Shown here: piece after piece, positions 1 to 5,436 of the stretch | How positions within the stretch are numbered: position 1 is the stretch's first letter | Layout of the letters: every line of letters starts with the position of its first letter | Assembly: GCA_902478865.1 (NCBI GenBank) | Contig: CABSNA010000076.1 | Span: forward strand, 1 to 6,611 | DNA: 6,611 nucleotides | Direction: 5' to 3' | Source of the DNA: an uncultured Collinsella sp. | Lineage (GTDB): Bacteria > Actinomycetota > Coriobacteriia > Coriobacteriales > Coriobacteriaceae | The notes under the pieces: generated by a model | What the model saw: only the letters and a program-made list of their open reading frames with translations | Told to the model about the DNA's origin: nothing | Database searches by the model: none | Program-made: the position numbers and the translations under genes

Positions 1-1
1 G

Positions 2-136
2 GGCGTGCGGAGGCTGGTCGAGAGGCGGGAGGCGCTGCTCGCGCGCGGGGTCCACAACAACAAGGCGAACGTGGCCACGGCGCGCGAGCTCGCCTGCTGG
101 GTGTGGGCGGTCGGCCTCATGGCCGAGGAGGCGTAG
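2..136 (+). CDS. IS110-family transposase, C-terminal 44 residues (5' end outside window)
   Basis: Frame 2 reads through from the window edge to a TAG at 134-136. It gives a 44-residue tail, basic at first (VRRLVERREALLARG) and then HNNKANVATARELACWVWAV. An Asn-Lys pair, a small-residue stretch, 'AREL' and a short Trp-rich helix form the usual C-terminus of IS110/IS116/IS902 transposases (Transposase_20 domain). These are DEDD-type enzymes that move an element without long terminal inverted repeats. The DEDD residues and the catalytic serine lie upstream, so activity cannot be judged. The stop is followed at once by a GC hairpin and about 300 gene-free bases, as expected near an element end. 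The family call rests on a short tail and could be wrong in detail, but no other family I know fits better. Confidence 0.7.
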   Translation, partial: GVRRLVERREALLARGVHNNKANVATARELACWVWAVGLMAEEA

Positions 137-480
137 GGGGGCGGTCCCCCGCACATAAGCCAGTCACCCCGGAAGCGGTTCGATCCGAAGCCGTTGAGGC
201 GAACCTCAGGTCCCTTTTCTGCGAGCGCCCAGGGCGCCACACGCGTGCACAGACTGTCGGTTCGACGTAGAAGCCTCAGCCGTAGCAACGGATTGCCCAG
301 CGAGAGATCGCCACGGGCGGATATTAAACTGCAAAGACGAGCGTCGGTAAGACACGCCGAGGTCGCCGCGGACGGGTTGATATAGGGAGAGGGCCTGACC
401 CCATATCGTTGGGGCCAGGCCCGATTTTGCCTCTTGACAATGTCCTGCTCATATTAAAAGGAACGTCCCTAAGTGCCGCT
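137..480. other. Gene-free stretch after the transposase; probable non-coding end of the IS110-like element
   Basis: I see no credible gene here. The short open frame at 194-385 has no ribosome binding site and an Arg/Ser-rich low-complexity product. The stretch does hold several compact hairpins: 136-140/146-150 (GGGGG/CCCCC), 195-199/204-208 (TGAGG-CGAA-CCTCA), 225-229/233-237 (GCGCC/GGCGC) and the strong 391-402/411-422 stem. Members of the IS1111 branch of the IS110 family carry a structured bridge RNA at this side of the transposase, so that is one reading (inference). The outer element boundary is not visible. It probably lies between about 425 and 480, where GC-rich sequence gives way to AT-rich sequence. 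Confidence 0.45.
391..422. repeat. Strong GC-rich inverted repeat near the presumed IS end
   Basis: GGGCCTGACCCC at 391-402 pairs with GGGGCCAGGCCC at 411-422. That is 12 positions with a single A-C mismatch around an 8-base loop (ATATCGTT). The sequence after it (GATTTTGCC) has only four T in a row, so it would be a modest intrinsic terminator. It may instead shield the sugar operon from read-through or belong to the transposable-element end. Confidence 0.55.
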
Positions 481-481
481 T

Positions 482-512
482 AAATACCGTTTATCGAAGA
501 AAAAATACCGTT
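482..512. repeat. Direct repeat AAATACCGTT, two copies 21 bp apart
   Basis: AAATACCGTT occurs perfectly at 482-491 and 503-512, 21 bp from start to start, about two helical turns, so both copies face the same side of the DNA. They lie just upstream of the candidate promoter at 528-555. This is a usual place for an activator or a second regulator. No regulator can be named. Confidence 0.4.
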
Positions 513-527
513 CGCCGGTCATAATGA

Positions 528-555
528 TTGTTCTGGCTTTGGGCTTGTCTACAAT
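528..555 (+). promoter_or_regulatory. Candidate sigma70-type promoter of the alpha-glucoside PTS operon
   Basis: TTGTTC (528-533) and TACAAT (550-555) are separated by 16 bases. The -10 matches five of six consensus positions, while the -35 matches only its TTG. Transcription would start near 562, just before the antiterminator-like hairpin at 581-612, as needed for BglG-type control. The weak -35 and the repeat upstream hint at activator help (inference). Confidence 0.45.
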
Positions 556-580
556 AGTTTCCGTAAAAAGAAATGCGGAA

Positions 581-612
581 GGTTACCGAGTCCCTCGGAC
601 GTGGGCCTAACC
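581..612 (+). promoter_or_regulatory. RAT-like antiterminator hairpin, probable target of the LicT-type protein
   Basis: GGTTA (581-585) pairs with TAACC (608-612), and CCGAG (586-590) pairs with CTCGG (594-598) around a TCC loop. A 9-base one-sided internal bulge (599-607) separates the two helices. It sits between the promoter and a terminator-like hairpin that uses the same 3' strand, which is the geometry of BglG/LicT antitermination. The sequence only loosely resembles the classical RAT (a GGTTACC where RATs have a TTGTTACTG-like block, and TAACC near the 3' end). The role is inferred from position and from the downstream licT-like gene. Confidence 0.5.
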
Positions 613-674
613 AAAGTCTTTGAACGGATGTGTCTCTATGGACGCATTCGCTTGATTTTGGTTGGGCTATATTT
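605..674 (+). terminator. Long leader terminator-like hairpin, alternative to the antiterminator
   Basis: Bases 605-618 pair without a break with 654-667 (14 bp, two of them G-U). Inside, CGGATGTGTC (625-634) pairs with GACGCATTCG (641-650) around a 6-base loop, giving 24 base pairs in all. A short T-rich run (TATATTT, 668-674) follows. The 5' strand takes up 608-612, the same bases the antiterminator needs, so the two folds exclude each other. The weak T tract means termination may be partial. The hairpin ends directly before the EIIA ribosome binding site at 678-683. Confidence 0.6.
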
Positions 675-692
675 ATGAAGGGACATGCCACC

Positions 693-1205
693 ATGGGTTT
701 CTTTTCTCGCCTGATGGGCGGTTCGGATGAGCAGAAGACTGCAACTTCCGAGTTCGAAATCCTCGCTCCTGTTTCCGGCGAGCTTGTTCATCTAGAAAAT
801 ACCAATGACCCCGCTTTTAGCAGCCGTGCCGTGGGCGATGGCGTTGCCGTGGTTCCCCAAGAGGGAACGGTGTGCGCTCCTGTTTCCGGTACCGTCGCGG
901 CGCTGTTCCCAACCGAGCATGCACTGGGCATCATGTCCGACGACAGCTCTGCTCAGGTGATGCTGCATATCGGAATCGACACTGTTAAACTTGAGGGCAA
1001 GGGCTTCCATGCGCTTGTTGCCCAGGGTGACCATGTCGACGCGGGCCAGGCCCTCGTCGAGGTCGATTTCGACGCGGTCCGCGCCGCCGGCTTCGATCCC
1101 ACGGTCTTCGTTATCGTGTGCGAGCGTTCGGAGAACTCGACTCTTCGTGAGCACGCTTCCGGCCCTGTTGCTGTTAAAGAGCCTGTCGTCTGGCTTTCCG
1201 AGTAA
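693..1205 (+). CDS. PTS EIIA component, glucose family (Crr-like), 170 aa
   Basis: This is a soluble cytoplasmic phosphocarrier that takes phosphate from HPr and passes it to the EIIB domain of the permease encoded two genes downstream. The EIIA-Glc fold (PF00358) covers residues ~20-160: 'APVSGELV', a second 'APVSGTV', then TEHALGI with His76 and MLHIGIDTVKLEGKGF with His92. These correspond to His75 and the phosphorylated His90 of E. coli Crr, so the active-site pair is intact. I chose ATG 693, giving MGFFSRLMGG, because AAGGGA at 678-683 lies 9 bases before it. In-frame ATGs at 630 and 675 fall inside the leader hairpin or upstream of that site. At 170 aa it matches stand-alone EIIA-Glc proteins. 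The BglG-type gene starts 18 bases later in the same operon. Being encoded beside its permease, it is probably dedicated to this sugar. Confidence 0.93.
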   Translation: MGFFSRLMGGSDEQKTATSEFEILAPVSGELVHLENTNDPAFSSRAVGDGVAVVPQEGTVCAPVSGTVAALFPTEHALGIMSDDSSAQVMLHIGIDTVKLEGKGFHALVAQGDHVDAGQALVEVDFDAVRAAGFDPTVFVIVCERSENSTLREHASGPVAVKEPVVWLSE

Positions 1206-1223
1206 ATTCTTTTGGTGGGTACC

Positions 1224-2078
1224 GTGGTTATCAAGCGAGTTTTCAACAATAACGTCGCAATGGTCACTTCGGACGATGGCTCCGAGCTCATTGTCATCGG
1301 TCGAGGCCTCTGCTTTGGCCGTCATGCCGGCGACGCTGTCGATGAAGCATCGGTCGAAAAGACCTATGCACTGCAGGAGGGCACTTCTCAGGATTCGCGT
1401 ACGATTGACCGCTTGGCACATCTTTTGGAGTCCATTCCCACCGTCAACCTCGTGATTTCCGAGGACATTGTTCAGATGCTCCGTCGAGAGCTCAATGTTG
1501 ATGTCAACGACAAGATTCTCATTGCTCTTGCAGACCATATCAGCCTTGCTTTGGAGCGCGAGCGCAAGGGCGTCCCCTGCGAGAATCCGTTGCTGCTCGA
1601 GATCCAGCAGTTCTATCGCAAGGAGTATGCGCTTGCGGGCCGTGCGCTGCAGATTGTCAAGGAGTATATGGGCATCCAGATGAGCGAAGAAGAGCAGGGT
1701 TTTATTACGCTGCATATCGTCAACGCCACCATGCCGCAGCGCTCTGACCGCCTGATTGTTTCGGTCCAGCTTGTTCGCGACGTGCTTGCGATTGTTTCCG
1801 AGCGCTATGCCACGATCCTCGACGACACTTCGCTGCCTTACGAACGTTTCGTTCGTCACCTGCAGTTCTTCGCGCAGCGAGCGCTCGATCCTACGGCCGG
1901 GCAAATCGATGGCGACGCGCTGTTCCGAATCGATGAAACGGCGTATCCGTGCGCATTCTCGTGCGCGGATGCCATAGCCGCTCACTTGTCGTCTACCTAT
2001 AACGTTGTCGTTACCGATGCCGAGAAGAGTTATCTCGCATATCACATTGTTAACCTGCTTGGAGAACTTGGTCTCTAG
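1224..2078 (+). CDS. licT: BglG/LicT-family transcription antiterminator with two PRDs, 284 aa
   Basis: It is an RNA-binding antiterminator that stabilises a leader hairpin so transcription passes a terminator; PTS phosphorylation sets its activity. Domains are CAT RNA-binding (1-~55), PRD1 (~65-170) and PRD2 (~172-284). In the CAT domain N10, G26, R27 and F31 coincide in number with Bacillus LicT. All four PRD histidines are present: His105 (ALADHIS), His164 (ITLHIVN), His212 (RFVRHLQFF) and His274 (AYHIVN), each offset by five from LicT. GTG 1224 is preferred over TTG 1212 and GTG 1215 because it restores the family N-terminus (MVIKRVFNNN) and has a GGTGGG motif at 1214-1219. It lies between EIIA and EIICB, so the leader switch at 581-667 is its likely target. 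LicT is used as a family name; the inducer here is more likely an alpha-glucoside than a beta-glucan sugar. Confidence 0.93.
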   Translation: MVIKRVFNNNVAMVTSDDGSELIVIGRGLCFGRHAGDAVDEASVEKTYALQEGTSQDSRTIDRLAHLLESIPTVNLVISEDIVQMLRRELNVDVNDKILIALADHISLALERERKGVPCENPLLLEIQQFYRKEYALAGRALQIVKEYMGIQMSEEEQGFITLHIVNATMPQRSDRLIVSVQLVRDVLAIVSERYATILDDTSLPYERFVRHLQFFAQRALDPTAGQIDGDALFRIDETAYPCAFSCADAIAAHLSSTYNVVVTDAEKSYLAYHIVNLLGELGL

Positions 2079-2085
2079 GCATAAC

Positions 2086-2138
2086 GTGCCCACACATCGA
2101 TTGATATAAGGCAGGGCTTATGGCCTTGTCCAGGGCAC
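2086..2138 (+). other. Structured intergenic hairpin between the antiterminator and permease genes
   Basis: GTGCCC (2086-2091) can pair with GGGCAC (2133-2138), enclosing an inner stem 2110-2117/2123-2130 (8 bp, two G-U, loop TTATG). No T tract follows, so it is not a standard terminator. In this 99-base gap it could be an mRNA processing or stability element that sets the ratio of regulator to permease. No promoter is convincing here. Confidence 0.3.
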
Positions 2139-2177
2139 ATCTGTCTTAATTTGCGGAAAAGGAAGGGGAGTACCGCT

Positions 2178-3794
2178 ATGACCGCAAAAAAGAAGTTCAA
2201 TTTCAAAGCGCCGTTGGAGGTGTTCGCGAAGTCAATCGTTCAGCCGATGATGTATCTCTCGGTTGCCGGCATTCTGCTCATCGTGGGCATTATTCTGACC
2301 AACAAGACCATCTGCGCCGTGATTCCTGTGCTGGGCTCCGGTCCGTTCCAGCTTGTGGGCGCCGTTGTCTATCAGTCGCTGATGTTTATCATCAACAACC
2401 TCTCGATTCTGTTCTGCGTGGGCATCGCCGGCGCCATGGCAAAGAAGAACAAGGGCCATGCTTCGCTGATCGCCCTGATGTCGTTCTTCCTGTTCCTGCA
2501 GGCCAATAACATCGTGCTCAACGCCACCGGCTCTCTTGCCGAAGCGAGCGGCATGCTCGGCCTTACCGGAACCGGCCAGAGCACCGTTATGGGCATTCAG
2601 GTGCTCGATACCGGCGTGTTTGGCGGCATCATTCTTGGTTGCATCACCGGTGCTGTGTTCAACAAGTACTCGAACAAGCAGTTCCCCATTGCCCTTTCGA
2701 TGTTCTCGGGCGTTCGCTTCCCGTTCCTGATCATGATCATCATCTCCTGGATCATGGGCGCTGGCTTCTGCATCGTTTGGCCTCCGGTTCAGGGTGCCAT
2801 CTCCTCCGTTGCCGGCATCATTAAGGAGTCGGGCAACATCGGTCTGTTCATCTACGGCATGCTCAACAAGCTGCTCGTTCCCACCGGTCTGCACCACCTT
2901 ATCTACACCCCGTTCCAGTTCTCCGATGTGGGTGGCACCCTGACGCTGGGCGATCAGGTTATCGCCGGTGCCTATCCCATCCGTGTCGCCGAGATGGCAA
3001 TGACGGGCCAGCCCTTCTCCGATAGCACGTATTTCAACAGCTACACCTTCAACAACCTGTGGCCCTACATCGGTATCGGTCTCGCCTTTATCTTCACCGC
3101 TTACAAGGGGAACAAGGATAAGACCAAGGCCGTTATCATCCCGCTGATCATCACCGCCGTGCTCTCCTGTGTCACCGAGCCCATGGACTTCCTCTTTGTC
3201 TTTGCCGCTCCCGTGCTCTTTGTCGTTCACTCGGTTCTTTCCGGCATCTTCCTGGTTCTGCTCAAGGTCCTCTCCGTGCCTGCTTCGACTGCAGGCGGCA
3301 TCATCAACATCGTGGTTTCCAACCTGGTCCTCGGTGTCGACAAGACCAACTGGCCGGTTATGCTGGTGCTTGGAGTCGTCAACGCCGCTCTGTACTTCTT
3401 CCTCTTCACCTTCCTTATTAAGAAGCTCAACCTCCACACGCCTGGTCGCGAGGAGGAGTCCGAGCTCGCCGAGTCCGTTGCCGAGGGCGAGGCCGCCGCG
3501 TCTGTCGCGGTGAAGCAGGGCGCTGTTGCCGCAGCTCCCGCAGAGGGCGTCGATGCAGGTATTGCCGACCTGGTCGCAGGTCTTGGCGGCAAGGACAACA
3601 TCGAGGAGCTCGAGAACTGCTTTACGCGTCTTCGCGTGAACGTTAAGAACCCGGACCTCATCGATGAGAACCTCATCAACCACGTGCCCAACAGCGGCAT
3701 CAACCGCAACGGCAACAATATCCAGATCATCTTTGGCATGAAGGTCGCCGAGATGCGCGACAAGGTCGAAAACGCAATTGAGAAGGAGCAGTAA
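2178..3794 (+). CDS. PTS EIICB permease, alpha-glucoside (maltose/glucose) type, 538 aa
   Basis: It is an integral membrane permease that carries the sugar inward and phosphorylates it. Residues ~1-420 are a hydrophobic EIIC domain with about ten membrane segments. It includes LVPTGLHHLIYTPF (~233-246) and the EIIC signature TEPMDFLFVFAAP (333-345), whose Glu334 lies at the sugar site. An Ala/Glu-rich linker (~421-458) leads to an EIIB domain (459-538) with ELENCFTRLRV, where Cys481 is the phosphorylation site. There is no EIIA domain; the EIIA encoded at 693 supplies it. ATG 2178 has GGAAGGGGAG at 2161-2170, 7 bases upstream; an in-frame TTG at 2151 has no such support. Order C-B fits GlvC/MalB/AglA-type carriers. 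The GH4 gene 3 bases downstream points to a phospho-alpha-glucoside product, but the exact sugar (maltose, isomaltulose, other alpha-glucosides) cannot be read from sequence. Confidence 0.92.
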   Translation: MTAKKKFNFKAPLEVFAKSIVQPMMYLSVAGILLIVGIILTNKTICAVIPVLGSGPFQLVGAVVYQSLMFIINNLSILFCVGIAGAMAKKNKGHASLIALMSFFLFLQANNIVLNATGSLAEASGMLGLTGTGQSTVMGIQVLDTGVFGGIILGCITGAVFNKYSNKQFPIALSMFSGVRFPFLIMIIISWIMGAGFCIVWPPVQGAISSVAGIIKESGNIGLFIYGMLNKLLVPTGLHHLIYTPFQFSDVGGTLTLGDQVIAGAYPIRVAEMAMTGQPFSDSTYFNSYTFNNLWPYIGIGLAFIFTAYKGNKDKTKAVIIPLIITAVLSCVTEPMDFLFVFAAPVLFVVHSVLSGIFLVLLKVLSVPASTAGGIINIVVSNLVLGVDKTNWPVMLVLGVVNAALYFFLFTFLIKKLNLHTPGREEESELAESVAEGEAAASVAVKQGAVAAAPAEGVDAGIADLVAGLGGKDNIEELENCFTRLRVNVKNPDLIDENLINHVPNSGINRNGNNIQIIFGMKVAEMRDKVENAIEKEQ

Positions 3795-3797
3795 ACA

Positions 3798-5180
3798 ATG
3801 ATCATTACTCTGTGTGGTGGCGGATCCACCTTTACCCCCGGCATCGTCAAGTCCATCGCCCTGCGCAAGGACGAGCTCGACGTTGACGAGATTCGTCTGT
3901 ACGACATCAACGAGGAGCGTCAGCGCAAGATCGGCGTGCTCGTGGACTGGATTTTGCACGAGGACCTTGGCCTGGACATCAAGCTTACGGTGACCACCGA
4001 CAAAAAGACGGCTTTTACCGACGCGAGCTTCGTGTTTGCCCAGATGCGCGTGGGCGGCTACGCCATGCGCGAGCAGGACGAGAAGATTCCGCTGCGTCAC
4101 GGCTGCGTGGGTCAGGAGACTTGCGGTTGCGGCGGCCTTGCCTACGGCATGCGCACCATCTTCCCCATGGTCGAGCTGATCGATGACGTTGAGAAGTACG
4201 CCAAGAAGGACTACTGGATTCTCAACTACTCCAACCCTGCTGCCATCGTGTCCGAGGGCTGCCGCGTGCTGCGTCCCAACGCTCGCATCATCAACATCTG
4301 CGACATGCCGATCGCGATCATCGACGTGGTTTGCGCCGCACTCGATATCGACAAGAAGGATGTCGAGTACGATTACTTTGGCCTCAACCACTTTGGTTGG
4401 TTCACCTCGATTCGCCACAAGGGCGAGGAGGTGCTCCCGCAGCTGCGCGAGTACATCAAGGAGCATGAGATTCTGCTGCCCGACTCCTACCTCAAGGGCA
4501 TGGGCTCGCTCATGGCAAAGAAGCCCGAGGAGGCCACTGACGAGCACCCCGAGCAGAACCGCCACACCAAGGGCAGCTGGTACTACGTCTGGAAGGGCGA
4601 GTACGAGATCATGGAGTGCTTCCCGGAGTACCTGCCCAACACGTATCTGAACTACTACCTGCAGCAGAAGGAGTTCGTCGAGCATTCCAACCCCGAGCGC
4701 ACCCGTGCTAACGAGGTTGAGGAGACGCGTGAGAAGAACCTCTTCGACGGCATCGACCACTACGAGAAGACGGGCGAGATCGACGAGAGCACGTTCTATG
4801 CGGGCAGCCACGGCGACTGGATTGCCGATCTGGCTATCGCTCTGAAGAACGACACCAAGCAGCGCTTCCTGGTCATTTGCGAGAACAAGGGCGCTATCCC
4901 CAACATGCCCTACGACGCTATGGTCGAGCTGCCTGCCTACATTGGCAAGAATGGCCCCGAGGTCATCAGCCGCGACAACATTCCTCTGTTCCAGCAGGGC
5001 CTCATGATGCAGCAGCTGAACTCCGAGAAGCTCGTGGTCGAGGCTACGATCGAGGGTTCTTACGAGAAGGCGCTCAAGGCCTTTACGCTGAACAAGACCG
5101 TGCCTTCGATGAAGGTCGCCAAGGAGGTTCTCGACGACATGATCGAGGCCAACAAGGGCTACTGGCCCGAGCTTAAGTAA
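3798..5180 (+). CDS. glvA: GH4 6-phospho-alpha-glucosidase (GlvA/MalH type), 460 aa
   Basis: It is a cytoplasmic NAD+- and Mn2+-dependent hydrolase that cleaves phosphorylated alpha-glucosides such as maltose-6'-phosphate into glucose and glucose-6-phosphate by the GH4 redox-elimination mechanism. Residues 1-~20 form the Rossmann NAD loop (ITLCGGGSTFTPGIV). Then come QMRVGGYAMREQDE (~82-95), QETCGCGG (106-113), LNYSNPAA (142-149), NICDMP (166-171, metal ligand Cys168) and GLNHFGW (195-201, metal ligand His198). The CDMP motif marks phospho-alpha-glucosidases; phospho-beta-glucosidases of the family usually have CNVP. The C-terminus EANKGYWPEL matches GlvA closely. Length is slightly above the usual ~440. 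AAGGAG at 3783-3788 lies within the end of the permease gene, so the two are probably translationally coupled. An unusual point is Cys111, where I recall GlvA having Pro. Confidence 0.95.
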   Translation: MIITLCGGGSTFTPGIVKSIALRKDELDVDEIRLYDINEERQRKIGVLVDWILHEDLGLDIKLTVTTDKKTAFTDASFVFAQMRVGGYAMREQDEKIPLRHGCVGQETCGCGGLAYGMRTIFPMVELIDDVEKYAKKDYWILNYSNPAAIVSEGCRVLRPNARIINICDMPIAIIDVVCAALDIDKKDVEYDYFGLNHFGWFTSIRHKGEEVLPQLREYIKEHEILLPDSYLKGMGSLMAKKPEEATDEHPEQNRHTKGSWYYVWKGEYEIMECFPEYLPNTYLNYYLQQKEFVEHSNPERTRANEVEETREKNLFDGIDHYEKTGEIDESTFYAGSHGDWIADLAIALKNDTKQRFLVICENKGAIPNMPYDAMVELPAYIGKNGPEVISRDNIPLFQQGLMMQQLNSEKLVVEATIEGSYEKALKAFTLNKTVPSMKVAKEVLDDMIEANKGYWPELK

Positions 5181-5212
5181 AAGCAACAGGGTCGCTGGCC
5201 GCATACCTGGAG

Positions 5213-5255
5213 CAATGCCCCGTCCACGTGATTGCGTGGGCGGGGCATTGTCATT
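5213..5255 (+). terminator. Intrinsic terminator of the alpha-glucoside operon
   Basis: Bases 5213-5228 pair with 5235-5250 over 16 continuous positions (CAATGCCCCGTCCACG/CGTGGGCGGGGCATTG, one T-G) around a 6-base loop. A short T-containing tail (TCATTT) follows. It lies 32 bases after the GH4 stop and separates the operon from the riboswitch-led unit. The stem is strong although the T tract is poor, which is common in high-GC bacteria. Confidence 0.85.
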
Positions 5256-5267
5256 TGGTAACGCGTT

Positions 5268-5297
5268 TTATCAAATATGGCATTTATCTGCGGTAAT
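5268..5297 (+). promoter_or_regulatory. Weak candidate promoter before the structured leader
   Basis: TTATCA (5268-5273) and GGTAAT (5292-5297) are 18 bases apart, with a TG one base before the -10 (an extended -10). Transcription would start near 5304, exactly where the first paired base of the leader fold lies. Neither box is close to consensus, and the position is the better argument. Confidence 0.3.
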
Positions 5298-5303
5298 GTT
5301 CTA

Positions 5304-5430
5304 TTTCACCGCCGAGGGTGACATTTCATACCGCCTGCCGAACTGCGTGGAGACCTAACAACTTTTTAGGTCAGTGTTGTGCGTGTAGCAACTTCGCCCG
5401 GCCTCGCCTCCGGGCTGCCATGTGAGAGGG
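5304..5430 (+). ncRNA. Probable Moco/Tuco riboswitch (molybdenum or tungsten cofactor)
   Basis: This is a 127-base leader with a multi-branched fold. P1 pairs 5304-5309 with 5422-5427. A long-range helix joins CGAGG (5313-5317) to CCTCG (5402-5406). Hairpins lie at 5352-5358/5366-5372 and 5376-5380/5388-5392, and a GCC-TCCG-GGC hairpin with a UNCG-type loop lies at 5406-5415. The blocks GCCGAGGGTGACATTTCA, GAACTGCGTGGAGACC and GCCTCCGGGCTGCCA agree with the conserved positions I remember of the Moco RNA motif (Rfam RF01055); I could not run a covariance search. P1 overlaps the ribosome binding site (GAGAGGGG, 5424-5431), so ligand binding would block translation of the oxidoreductase. Tuco variants lack one hairpin (P3); the 5352-5372 stem favours Moco over Tuco, weakly. 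Confidence 0.65.
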
Positions 5431-5436
5431 GATCTT

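Noticed and set aside
177..186. GGTTCGATCC, like the T-loop arm of a tRNA
   Set aside because: No acceptor, D or anticodon stems can be built around it, so it is a chance match within the IS tail.
194..385. Short open frame (63 codons) after the transposase
   Set aside because: No ribosome binding site, low-complexity Arg/Ser product, and it lies in hairpin-rich DNA better explained as the end of the element.
434..462. TTGACA at 434-439 as a promoter -35 box
   Set aside because: No acceptable -10 box occurs 16-18 bases downstream; TATTAA at 452-457 is only 12 bases away.
630..692. Upstream in-frame ATGs (630 and 675) as the EIIA start
   Set aside because: ATG 630 lies inside the leader hairpin and ATG 675 precedes the ribosome binding site at 678-683. 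The family-like N-terminus begins at 693.
792..2093. 433-codon open frame on the minus strand opposite EIIA and the antiterminator
   Set aside because: Same cause: it is antisense to two confident family members, shows no motif, and has no ribosome binding site.
2151..2177. TTG 2151 as the permease start
   Set aside because: It would place the strong ribosome binding site (2161-2170) inside the gene and add a poorly conserved extension; ATG 2178 is better placed.
2232..5204. Very long open frame (990 codons) on the minus strand opposite the permease and GH4 genes
   Set aside because: It mirrors two well-recognised genes. The open frame follows from GC-rich third positions; the product is His/Val/Asp/Leu-biased with no domain and has no plausible start signal.
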